Below, in pieces: positions 6,014 to 12,573 of a stretch of 12,573 nt of DNA. Numbering within the stretch: the stretch's first letter is position 1; each line of letters opens with the position of its first letter. Position numbers and translations under genes: made by a program. A model generated the notes under the pieces. It saw only the letters and a list, made by a program, of their open reading frames with translations. It had not been told where the DNA came from and did no database searches. The DNA comes from Thermoflexus sp040289485 (GTDB lineage: Bacteria; Chloroflexota; Anaerolineae; Thermoflexales; Thermoflexaceae), in assembly GCF_040289485.1 (NCBI RefSeq), contig NZ_PSLG01000061.1, positions 1-12,573 of the forward strand, in the 5' to 3' direction.

Positions 6014-7012
6014 TCAGGCCCGCGGCCAGTCCAGGAACATCGCCTCCAAGGCCAGACGGGCGTTGGCGTTGCGCTGCAGCGCCCGCCATGCCCAGCGGGT
6101 CGCCTCCAGGGCCCGACGGGCCCCCTCCAGGCCGACCCGTTCCGCCACCGCCTGGAGCGTCTCCCGGTGCTCCCGGTGGGTCAGGGGAAGGTCTACCCCG
6201 CTGGCCAGATAGAGGACATCGCGCCACCAGGCCATTGCGGTCTCCAAGAAGGCGGCGCGGAGCTCCGGGTCGGCGCCAGCCAAGTCGGCGGCGAAGGCGA
6301 AACGCTCCACCCGTCCCTGGGGGATCAGCCCCTGGATCTGGCGGAGGCGCTCCGCATACTGCTCCAGGATCTCGGGGTCCTGGGCCGCCTGGACCGCCCA
6401 GCCGATCCGCCCGCCCGAGAGCCGGGCCAATGGATCCGCCATCTCCGGGGGAACCCCCCACCGCGCCTGCAGGGCCGCTCGGATCTCGGCCACCGGCAGG
6501 GGGTCGAGGGCGAAGACCTGGCAGCGGGAGACCACGGTAGGCGGCAGAGCCTCTGGGGACGGCGCGATGAGCATGAGCACGGCGTAGGAGGGCGGCTCCT
6601 CGAGGGTTTTGAGGAGGGCGTTGGCCGCCTCGGTGGTCATCTGCTCCGCCCCATCGAAGACCACCACCCGGTAAGGGCCTTCCACGGGGGTGCGCGCGAG
6701 GGCCCGTTGCACCTCCCGAACCTGATCGATCTTCAGGCTGCTCCCCTCTGGGGCAATGAGGAGGGCGTCGGGGTGATGGCCCTCCTGCATCCGCCGGCAC
6801 GACCGGCACGCGCCGCAGGGCGGCTCCGGCGCGGCACACAGCAGAGCCATCCCCCACGCCCAGGCCAAGGTCCGCCGGCCGACCTGGGGCGGACCGGTGA
6901 ACAGGTAGGCGTGGGTGATGCGGCCCTCAGCCCATTGGCGGGCGAGGCGGCGCACGGCCGGCCCGTGGCCGACCACGAAGGCCTCCAGCCGGAGGGCCCG
7001 ACTTTCCGCCAT
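6014..7012 (-). CDS. holB: DNA polymerase III delta-prime subunit (clamp loader)
   Basis: The 332-residue protein is the stator subunit of the clamp loader that opens the beta clamp at primed DNA. VVGHG (13-17), ITHAYLFTGPP (32-42), a zinc module with C59, C66, C69 and C72, VFDGAEQMTTEAANALLKTLEEPP (118-141) and the SRC motif (162-164) identify an AAA+ clamp-loader subunit. The Walker A is degenerate (GPPQVGRRT at 40-48, with Lys replaced by Arg), as expected for delta-prime, which does not hydrolyse ATP. That and the short C-terminal domain argue against DnaX. ATG 7012 is chosen because the family N-terminus starts here; the same frame stays open upstream only as a shadow through the ferritin gene. 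It begins 16 nt after the ferritin stop and ends 12 nt before the GHL10 gene. Confidence 0.92.
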   Translation of the reverse strand: MAESRALRLEAFVVGHGPAVRRLARQWAEGRITHAYLFTGPPQVGRRTLAWAWGMALLCAAPEPPCGACRSCRRMQEGHHPDALLIAPEGSSLKIDQVREVQRALARTPVEGPYRVVVFDGAEQMTTEAANALLKTLEEPPSYAVLMLIAPSPEALPPTVVSRCQVFALDPLPVAEIRAALQARWGVPPEMADPLARLSGGRIGWAVQAAQDPEILEQYAERLRQIQGLIPQGRVERFAFAADLAGADPELRAAFLETAMAWWRDVLYLASGVDLPLTHREHRETLQAVAERVGLEGARRALEATRWAWRALQRNANARLALEAMFLDWPRA

Positions 7013-7028
7013 GGATGGCCTCGAGCGG

Positions 7029-7460
7029 TCAGAAGGCCGGACCGCCCAGCAGCCGTTCGCTCTCGTCCTTGTGGCGGGTTTCGTCCTCGGCGAACGCCTC
7101 CAGGGTCGCCTTGAGGCCGACGTCGCCGACCGCCTCCGCCTGAGCGGCCCGCTCCCGATAACCGGCGATGGCCTCCCGCTCGAACCGCAAGGCATCCTCC
7201 AGCACGTCCCGCCAGTCGAAGACCTCCGCGGGGGCCTGGGGCTCGACCCGGGGGGTGCCGCCCAGGGCCACGATCTTATCGGCCAGATACATGGCGTGCT
7301 TGACCTCATCCATCACTTCCTTCTGGAGGAGCTCCCGCACCTCGTGCCCCGCCAACCCCTTGAGCACGCTGGCGTGGCGGATGTAGCGCAGGATGGTGTT
7401 GAGTTCCGCGTTCAGGTCGCGGTTGAGCCCCTCGATCAAGCGGGTCAGCGCTTCGCTCAT
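7029..7460 (-). CDS. Ferritin-like di-iron protein (bacterioferritin-related)
   Basis: A 143-residue four-helix protein with ferroxidase-type residues spaced as in bacterioferritin: E19, E52 with H55 (ExxH), E94 or E96, and E127 with H130 (ExxH). The family oxidises Fe(II) and may store the mineral in a cytoplasmic shell. The Met that binds haem in classical bacterioferritin follows the first ExxH glutamate; here it is Val53, so haem binding at that site is not expected. Length is slightly short of the usual 155-160 residues. A clear ribosome binding site (AAGGGGG) sits five bases before the ATG. It lies 46 nt downstream of aconitase on the same strand, a plausible iron-linked pairing. A rubrerythrin-like peroxidase without the rubredoxin part is an alternative. 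Confidence 0.85.
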   Translation of the reverse strand: MSEALTRLIEGLNRDLNAELNTILRYIRHASVLKGLAGHEVRELLQKEVMDEVKHAMYLADKIVALGGTPRVEPQAPAEVFDWRDVLEDALRFEREAIAGYRERAAQAEAVGDVGLKATLEAFAEDETRHKDESERLLGGPAF

Positions 7461-7506
7461 GGCGAACCCCCTTGTGCGGTAAGATGGGGAGCGGCCGGCG
7501 TCCGGC

Positions 7507-10278
7507 TCAGGCCGACCCCAGGATCCGCCGCAGGACAGCGGGGAGGATGCCGCCGTGGCGGTAGTACTCCACCTCCACCGGCGTGTCCAGACGGGCGATG
7601 GCCTCGAAGACCACCTCGCTCCCGTCCTCCCGTCGGGCCCGCACCGTCACCCGTTGCCGCGGCCGCAGGCCCTGGGCGATCCCTAGGATGTCGTAGACCT
7701 CAAAGCCCGTCAGGCCCAGGGACTCCCGGCTCTGGCCGGGCAGGAACTGAAGCGGCAACACCCCCATGCCGATGAGGTTGCTGCGATGGATGCGCTCGAA
7801 GGACTCCGCCAGCACCGCCTTCACCCCCAGGAGGGCCGTCCCCTTGGCCGCCCAGTCCCGGGAGGAGCCGCTGCCGTATTCCTTGCCGGCCAGGATGAGG
7901 AGCGGGACGCCCGCCTCCCGATAGCGCATGGCCGCCTCGTAGATGGTCATGCGCTCCCCAGTGGGGAGATACACCGTGTAGCCGCCCTCCACCCCGGGGA
8001 CCAGCAGGTTCTTCAGGCGGATGTTGGCGAAGGTCCCCCGGATCATCACCTCGTGGTTGCCCCGCCGGGCCCCGTAGGTGTTGAACTCGGCGGGCGGCAC
8101 CCCCCGGGCGATCAGATACTGGCCCGCCGGGCTGTTGGGGGCGATGCTCCCCGCCGGCGAGATGTGGTCGGTGGTGACTGTGTCCCCCAGCACCGCCAGG
8201 ACCCGCGCTCCGCGGATGTCCTGCAGCGGCGGCGGCTCCCGGGCGAAGTCCTGGAAGAAGGGCGGCTCCTGGATGTAGGTGGAGTTCGGGTCCCACTCGT
8301 AGAGGTCCCCCTCCGGGACGGGGAGACGCTGCCACCGCTCGTCCCCCTCGAAGACGCGAGCGTAGCGGGCGCGGAAGGCCTCGGGGTCCAGGCTCTCCCG
8401 GATCACCCGCTGGATCTCCTCGGGGGAGGGCCAAAGATCCCGCAGGAAGACCGGCTGCCCGTTGGGGTCGAAGCCCAGGGGCTCGTTCTCGAAGTCGATG
8501 TCGATGCGGCCGGCCAAGGCGTAGGCCACCACCAACATCGGCGAGGCCAGGTAGTTGGCGCGCACCAGCGGGTGGATGCGGGCCTCGAAGTTGCGGTTGC
8601 CGCTCAGGACGGCGACGGCCACCAGGTTGTGCTCCCGGAGGGCCTTGGCGATGGCCTCGGGGAGCGGTCCGCTGTTGCCGATGCACGTGGTGCAGCCGAA
8701 GCCCACCACGTGGAAGCGCAGGGCTTCCAGATAGGGCATCAGGCCGGACTGCTGCAGGTAATCCATCACCACCGGCGAGCCCGGCGCCAGGCTGGTCTTC
8801 ACATAGGGCTTGACCGACAGCCCCCGCTTGACGGCGTTGCGGGCCAGCAGCCCCGCGCCGATCATCACCGAGGGGTTGGAGGTGTTGGTGCAGCTGGTGA
8901 TGGCCGCGATGACCACCGAGCCGTGCCCCAGGGCCACCATCTGGCCGTCCATGCTCACCCAGACGGCCGGGGCCGAGGGGGCAGCGGAGACGGCCGTCGC
9001 CGCCGGGGCGGACCCGCCCTCCCCCTCCAGCCGGCCCAGGGCCTGGGCGTGACCAGGGGAGGCAGCGGGCAGCATGGTCGTGAGGCTCTCCCAGAACTGG
9101 CGCTTGATCTCCCGTAGGGGCACCCGGTCGTGGGGGCGGCGCGGCCCCGCCAGGGTGGGTTCGATCGTGGAGAGGTCCAGTTCCACCACCTCGGTGTAGA
9201 CCGGGTCGGGGCCGGCGCCGTCATAGAACAGGCCCTGGGCCTTCGTGTAGCGCTCCACCAGGTCCACCAGGGCCGGGTCGCGGCCGGTGCCCCGCAGGTA
9301 GGCCAGGGTCTCCGCGTCCACAGGGAAGAACCCACACGTGGCGCCGTATTCCGGCGCCATGTTGGCGATGGTGGCCCGATCGGGGAGGCTCAGGGACGAC
9401 AGGCCGGGGCCGAAGAACTCGACGAACTTGTCCACCACCCCCTTCTTGCGCAGGAGGTAGGTGATGGTGAGGACCAGGTCGGTGGCCGTGGCGCCCTCCG
9501 GCAGCCGGCCGGTCAGCCGCACGCCGATCACCTCAGGCAGCCGGATGTAGTAAGGCTGGCCCAGCATCACCGCCTCGGCCTCGATGCCGCCCACCCCCCA
9601 GCCCAACACCCCCAGGGCGTTGATCATCGTCGTGTGGGAGTCGGTGCCCACCAGCGTGTCGGGGAAGGCCACAATCTCGCCGTCCACCTCGCGGGTCTGG
9701 ACCACCCTCGCCAGGTATTCCAGGTTGACCTGATGGACGATGCCGGTCCCGGGGGGCACCACCCGGAAGTTCCGGAAGGCTTTCTGGGCCCAGCGCAGCA
9801 GCATGTAGCGCTCGCGGTTGCGCTCGAACTCCTTCTCCACGTTGAGGAAGAAGGCCCGTTCGGTGCCGAAGAAATCCACCTGCACCGAGTGGTCGATGAC
9901 CAGGTCAGCGGGGACCAGGGGGTTGATCCGCCGAGGATCGCCCCCCAGACGCTTCACCGCCGCGCGCATGGCCGCCAGGTCCACCACTGCCGGGACCCCG
10001 GTGAAGTCCTGGAGGAGCACCCGGGCGGGCATGAAGGGGATCTCGCGATCGGGGAGGTCCTGGGGGCTCCAGCGGGCCAGGACCAGGACGTCCTCCTCGC
10101 TCACCAGTTGCCCGTCGCAATGGCGGAGGAGGTTCTCCAGGAGCACGCGGATCGAGAACGGCAGGCGGGCGGGGTCGCCCACGCCCAACTCGGCCAGCCG
10201 CCCGAGCCGATAGTAGACTACCGTCCCGGCGGCCGTCGGGAGCAGCGCCTTCGCCTCGAAGCGATCCTTCCGGGACAT
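7507..10278 (-). CDS. acnA: Aconitate hydratase, AcnA/IRP type
   Basis: The 923-residue enzyme interconverts citrate and isocitrate in the TCA cycle using a [4Fe-4S] cluster. Cluster ligands are C463 (TSCTNTSNPS, 462-470) and C529/C532 (GFGCTTCIGNSG, 526-537). VGTDSHTTMINALGVLGWGVGG (210-231), LPDRATIANMAPEYGATCGFFPVD (298-321) and the swivelling domain with GDTVTTDHISPAGSI (698-712) and YGSGSSRDWA (801-810) are all present. A low-complexity Ala/Pro-rich linker (about 405-440) joins domains 2 and 3. Length and domain order match bacterial AcnA, not AcnB; a 2-methylisocitrate dehydratase (AcnD) role cannot be excluded by reading. ATG 10278 has GAGGGGG six bases upstream and a promoter about 50 bases further. 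It leads a leftward run with ferritin, holB and GHL10. Confidence 0.96.
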   Translation of the reverse strand: MSRKDRFEAKALLPTAAGTVVYYRLGRLAELGVGDPARLPFSIRVLLENLLRHCDGQLVSEEDVLVLARWSPQDLPDREIPFMPARVLLQDFTGVPAVVDLAAMRAAVKRLGGDPRRINPLVPADLVIDHSVQVDFFGTERAFFLNVEKEFERNRERYMLLRWAQKAFRNFRVVPPGTGIVHQVNLEYLARVVQTREVDGEIVAFPDTLVGTDSHTTMINALGVLGWGVGGIEAEAVMLGQPYYIRLPEVIGVRLTGRLPEGATATDLVLTITYLLRKKGVVDKFVEFFGPGLSSLSLPDRATIANMAPEYGATCGFFPVDAETLAYLRGTGRDPALVDLVERYTKAQGLFYDGAGPDPVYTEVVELDLSTIEPTLAGPRRPHDRVPLREIKRQFWESLTTMLPAASPGHAQALGRLEGEGGSAPAATAVSAAPSAPAVWVSMDGQMVALGHGSVVIAAITSCTNTSNPSVMIGAGLLARNAVKRGLSVKPYVKTSLAPGSPVVMDYLQQSGLMPYLEALRFHVVGFGCTTCIGNSGPLPEAIAKALREHNLVAVAVLSGNRNFEARIHPLVRANYLASPMLVVAYALAGRIDIDFENEPLGFDPNGQPVFLRDLWPSPEEIQRVIRESLDPEAFRARYARVFEGDERWQRLPVPEGDLYEWDPNSTYIQEPPFFQDFAREPPPLQDIRGARVLAVLGDTVTTDHISPAGSIAPNSPAGQYLIARGVPPAEFNTYGARRGNHEVMIRGTFANIRLKNLLVPGVEGGYTVYLPTGERMTIYEAAMRYREAGVPLLILAGKEYGSGSSRDWAAKGTALLGVKAVLAESFERIHRSNLIGMGVLPLQFLPGQSRESLGLTGFEVYDILGIAQGLRPRQRVTVRARREDGSEVVFEAIARLDTPVEVEYYRHGGILPAVLRRILGSA

Positions 10279-10328
10279 GCCACGCCCCCTCGCGAGGATC
10301 CATGAGGCCCTTCGGGGACCCTCGATCC

Positions 10329-10357
10329 ATCATAGCACAAAGCAGCGGGCGTGTCAC
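10329..10357 (-). promoter_or_regulatory. Sigma-70-type promoter of the aconitase gene
   Basis: On the minus strand GTGACA (10357-10352, five of six consensus bases) and TATGAT (10334-10329, five of six) are 17 bases apart. Transcription would begin near 10322, leaving a leader of about 44 nt before the acnA start codon. No operator is evident. Confidence 0.7.
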
Positions 10358-10420
10358 AGAAGACCGAGGCCGTCCATCCGTTCCAGGTATAATCATCTTC
10401 CACCGCCAGTCCCAGGCAGA

Positions 10421-10612
10421 TCCGTGGCGATCACCGACCAGGGACGCATCGTGGCCATGGACACGCCAAGGAATCTGATCCGTTCCCTGAAGGCTGAGCG
10501 GCGTCTCCGCTTCACCGCTCCGCCCTCCCTGGACCTCGCCGCTCTGGCCAGCCGGGCTGGCATCACGCGGGTGGAACGGGTCGGCGAGCCAGGGATCGTC
10601 TATGGACATGGT
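10421..10612 (+). pseudogene. Fragment of an ABC transporter ATP-binding protein
   Basis: In one frame, residues VAITDQGRIVAMDTPRNL and the following stretch to IVYGHG match the part of ABC-2-type exporter ATPases (DrrA/NatA-like) that follows the H-loop: the Asp-x-Gly-Arg-Ile-x-Ala-x-Asp-x-Pro segment and the start of the C-terminal regulatory region. Walker A, the LSGGQ signature, Walker B and the usual C-terminal end are all missing on both sides, so this cannot be a working ATPase. It reads as a remnant about 64 codons long, lying between acnA's promoter and the ornithine cyclodeaminase pseudogene. The frame stays open to both sides without recognisable content. An assembly join of unrelated pieces is the other explanation. 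Confidence 0.65.
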
Positions 10613-10686
10613 CACTGTCGGGCTCTTCCGCTGGGGTTGGGAATGGGCCGCCGGGCGCTCCTTCCCCATTGGAGCAAGGGAATGCC

Positions 10687-11698
10687 ATGCCCCTTTTCCT
10701 GCGTGAGGCGGATGTGACAGCGCTGCTCTCCATAGAGGAGGCCTTCCGCGCCCAGGCCGCCGGCCAGGCCGCCAACCAGCCCCGACGCCGCGTCCGCTGG
10801 CCCGGCGGAGCCCTCCACGGGATGGCTGCCGGCGGGCCGGGCCTCGGCTACGTCGGGCGGAAGGCCTACACCACGGTGGGGGGGTGAACCCGCTTTGTGG
10901 TCCTGCTCTTCGAGGCCGAGAGCGGGGAATTGGCGGCGGCCTTGGAGGCGGACGCCCTNNNNNNNNNNNNNNNNNNNNNNNNNNNNNNNNNNNNNNNNNN
11001 NNNNNNNNNNNNNNNNNNNNNNNNNNNNNNNNNNNNNNNGGACGCCCTGGGCCGCCTCCGGACCGGGGCAGCCATTGGCCCGGCCCGACGCCCGGGTTGT
11101 CGGCCTTTACGGCAGCGGCCATCAAGCCGAAACCCAACTGCGGGGCGTCCGCGCCGTGCGGCCCCTGGAGGAGGTCCGGGTCTACAGCCCGACCCCTGCC
11201 CACCGCGAGGCTTTCGCCCGGCGCATGGCCGAGGGTCTGGGCCTCTCGGTCCGCGCCGTCGATCGCCCCGAGGCCGCTGCCGACGGCGCGGACATCCGCC
11301 TCACCATCACCAACGCCCGCGAGCCGGTCCTGCGGGGGGCCTGGCTGCGGCCCGGCGTCCACGTGAACGCCGCCGGGTCCAACGCCCTGATCCGCCGGGA
11401 ACTGGACCTGGAGGCCGTCCTTCGGGCCGACCTAGTGGTGATCGACGGCCGGGATCAGGGGAAAATCGAGGCGGGGGATCTGCTGGAGCCGGTGGAGCGG
11501 GGCCTTTTACAATGGAGCCGCGTCCACGAACTGAAAGATATGGTGGCCGGGCGGGTCGGCCGGGGGAGCCCCGACCCGATCACCCTGTTGCAGTCGCTGG
11601 GGATCGCCCTGGAGGACGTGGCCGTCGCCGCCCGGGTCTATGAGCAAGCCCTCCGCCAGGGGGCTGGCGAGCGTCTGCGCTTTCTGGAGGGACCTTAA
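10687..11698 (+). pseudogene. Ornithine cyclodeaminase/mu-crystallin family gene, disrupted
   Basis: Family members are NAD(P)-dependent enzymes acting on ornithine, alanine or cyclic imino acids. The N-terminal part from ATG 10687 (behind AAGGGA) reads MPLFLREADVTALLS, then PRRRVRWPGGALHGMAA and KAYTT, as in this family, but seems to lack about seven residues after LLS. An in-frame TGA (10885-10887) interrupts it, and the frame continues with TRFVVLLFEAESGEL up to the N gap. After the gap, DALGRLRTGAA is in the same frame. About 20 expected bases (family SGVATRY) are then missing near 11074, shifting the frame to LARPDARVVGLYGSGHQAETQ, REPVLRGAWLRPGVHVNAAGSNA and LGIALEDVAVAARVYE through the normal C-terminus and TAA 11696-11698. 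Either a decaying gene or errors near the scaffold gap. The intact C-terminal half is well conserved, which favours errors or recent damage. Confidence 0.8.
10959..11039. other. Assembly gap (81 N) with overlapping contig ends
   Basis: The 81 unknown bases are flanked by the same nine bases, GGACGCCCT, at 10950-10958 and 11040-11048. Merging the copies gives EADALGRLRTGAA, the uninterrupted family sequence expected at this point of the ornithine cyclodeaminase gene. The real gap is therefore probably zero and the N count a scaffolder default or estimate. Confidence 0.85.
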
Positions 11699-11702
11699 GC
11701 CG

Positions 11703-12515
11703 ATGCCCGAACTGCCGGAAGTGGAGACGCTGGTCCGGGAACTGCGCCCCCACCTGGTCGGCCGTCGGATCCAACGGGTGGTCCTCTACGCGCCGCGCAG
11801 CGTGGCCACGCCCTCCCCTGCCGCCTTCGTTCGTCGGCTGCAGGGACAGACCGTGCGGGAGGTCCGCCGGCGCGGCAAATTCCTCTGGTTCGTCCTGGAT
11901 CGGGGCGCGTGGCTGGTCCATTTGAAGATGACCGGTCGGCTCTTCCTGCGGGAGGACCCGGCCCCCGATCCCCACGCCCGGGCGGACTTCTTCCTGGACG
12001 ACGGGCGGGTCCTGCGGTTCAGCGACGTCCGCCGGTTCGGCCGCCTCTATTGGGTCCCGGATCCTGCGCCGGTCCTGGGAGGCCTGGGCCCGGAGCCCCT
12101 GGACCCGGCCTTCGGTCCCGAGGCCCTGGCCGAGCGGTTGAAGGGACGTCGGGGCCGCCTAAAGGCCCTGCTGCTGGATCAGCGGGTGATCGCGGGGGTG
12201 GGCAACATCTACGCCGATGAGGCCCTGTGGCGGGCCCGGCTGCATCCGCAGCGGCGGGCGGACCGGCTGACGCCGGCGGAGATCCGCTGCCTGTGGCGGG
12301 GCCTGCGCGAGGCTCTGGCGGCGGGGCTGCGGCACCATGGCACCACCGTCCAGTGGTATCGCCGGGCCGACGGGACGGCCGGTGAGCACCAGCACTATCT
12401 CCGGGTCTATGGCCGGGCGGGCCGACCCTGCCCCCGCTGCGGCACCCCCATCGAGCGGCTCCGGATCCAGGGCCGCAGCACCTACCTATGTCCCTTCTGT
12501 CAGCCTCTGGTGTAA
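11703..12515 (+). CDS. mutM: Formamidopyrimidine-DNA glycosylase (Fpg/MutM)
   Basis: The 270-residue bifunctional glycosylase/AP lyase removes 8-oxoguanine and ring-opened purines. The start at 11703 is fixed by function: after Met removal the N-terminal Pro (P2) is the nucleophile, followed by E3 (MPELPEVETL). K59 in RRRGKF, M77 in LKMTGRL and the R110/F112 pair in SDVRRFG are the lesion-recognition and intercalating residues. The helix-two-turn-helix region (157-182) contains AGVGNIYADEAL with N168, and a zinc finger has C243, C246, C263 and C266 with R258 in between. All key residues are present and length is normal. It begins 4 nt after the stop of the disrupted upstream gene, with GGAGGG at 11686-11691 as ribosome binding site, so it probably depends on a promoter upstream of that gene. 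An in-frame upstream ATG at 11640 would destroy the N-terminal Pro and is rejected. Confidence 0.96.
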   Translation: MPELPEVETLVRELRPHLVGRRIQRVVLYAPRSVATPSPAAFVRRLQGQTVREVRRRGKFLWFVLDRGAWLVHLKMTGRLFLREDPAPDPHARADFFLDDGRVLRFSDVRRFGRLYWVPDPAPVLGGLGPEPLDPAFGPEALAERLKGRRGRLKALLLDQRVIAGVGNIYADEALWRARLHPQRRADRLTPAEIRCLWRGLREALAAGLRHHGTTVQWYRRADGTAGEHQHYLRVYGRAGRPCPRCGTPIERLRIQGRSTYLCPFCQPLV

Positions 12516-12573
12516 AGCTTTCGGCACATCCGCCCCCTCGCCGCGTGCGTATCATTCGACGAACCCAGGCCCG

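Noticed and set aside
4124..7114. A 996-codon plus-strand open frame
   Set aside because: It runs through the glycosyltransferase in another frame and antisense to GHL10 and holB. Its composition is Gly/Pro/Arg/His-rich with no domain motifs; high GC makes long spurious frames.
7013..7309. Upstream extension of holB into the ferritin gene
   Set aside because: The extension overlaps the ferritin coding region in another frame and has no family similarity; delta-prime homology starts just after ATG 7012.
7494..7506. GCCGG/CCGGC hairpin between acnA and the ferritin gene as a terminator
   Set aside because: Only five base pairs with a three-base loop and no T-run on the minus strand; likely chance in GC-rich sequence.
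10388..10393. TATAAT on the plus strand as promoter for the ABC fragment or the cyclodeaminase gene
   Set aside because: The -10 box is perfect, but no -35-like hexamer lies at 15-19 bases upstream and there is no extended -10 TG, so it was not called.
11640..11702. Upstream ATG for mutM at 11640
   Set aside because: It would place 21 residues before the catalytic N-terminal Pro and lies within the preceding gene's C-terminal coding region.
1..12573. CRISPR array, tRNA or rRNA genes, or intact insertion sequences
   Set aside because: No regularly spaced repeats, cloverleaf-type sequence, rRNA signature or transposase motifs were seen.

Overview
The window is a high-GC (roughly 70% by eye) bacterial stretch with mostly ATG starts, strong GGAGG-type ribosome binding sites and dense packing. 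Protein style (Arg/Ala/Pro/Gly-rich, Val/Leu-heavy), an AroH-type chorismate mutase, a type I-beta DAHP synthase and a Cas4-like membrane protein fragment suggest a thermophilic Chloroflexota bacterium (Thermoflexus/Anaerolineae-like). That placement is inference from style only. A run of Ns at 10959-11039 shows this is a scaffold, probably from a draft or metagenome assembly.

Region 1 (1-3694): the N-terminus of a leftward gene (Cas4-like, cut by the window edge) diverges from a plus-strand aromatic amino acid operon. The operon starts from a perfect-consensus promoter (TTGACA-16-TATAAT, 336-363). Its leader encodes a 31-residue peptide with seven aromatic codons among eight (Tyr-Trp-Arg-Tyr-Tyr-Phe-Tyr-Phe), followed by a 12-bp rho-independent terminator and a competing antiterminator pairing. 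This is a complete, classical-looking transcription attenuator. It precedes three genes: an AroH-type chorismate mutase fused to prephenate dehydratase, DAHP synthase, and prephenate dehydrogenase. Together these supply pathway entry and both terminal branches to Phe and Tyr, so aromatic aminoacyl-tRNA shortage would switch on exactly the genes that relieve it.

Region 2 (3695-6001): a C-rich, G-poor intergenic stretch, then a WecG/TagA/CpsF glycosyltransferase that meets, tail to tail with a 37-bp overlap, a secreted GHL10-type glycoside hydrolase-like protein on the minus strand.

Region 3 (10278 down to 4631, minus strand): aconitase, a ferritin-like di-iron protein, the DNA polymerase III delta-prime subunit and the GHL10 protein are closely spaced (46, 16 and 12 nt) and may be one transcript from a good promoter at 10329-10357. 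Aconitase and ferritin make a plausible iron/TCA pair; the other two look like passengers.

Region 4 (10279-12573): a decayed or badly assembled patch. It holds a fragment of an ABC transporter ATPase (10421-10612) and an ornithine cyclodeaminase/mu-crystallin family gene carrying an in-frame TGA, a frameshift of about 20 missing bases and the N gap. The contig ends flanking the gap share 9 bases, and collapsing them restores the expected protein sequence, so the true gap is probably zero. An intact mutM (formamidopyrimidine-DNA glycosylase) follows 4 nt later. The last 58 bases hold nothing I can call.

The best candidate for an undescribed system is the aromatic-codon leader-peptide attenuator at 402-574 driving an unusual AroH-PheA fusion operon.
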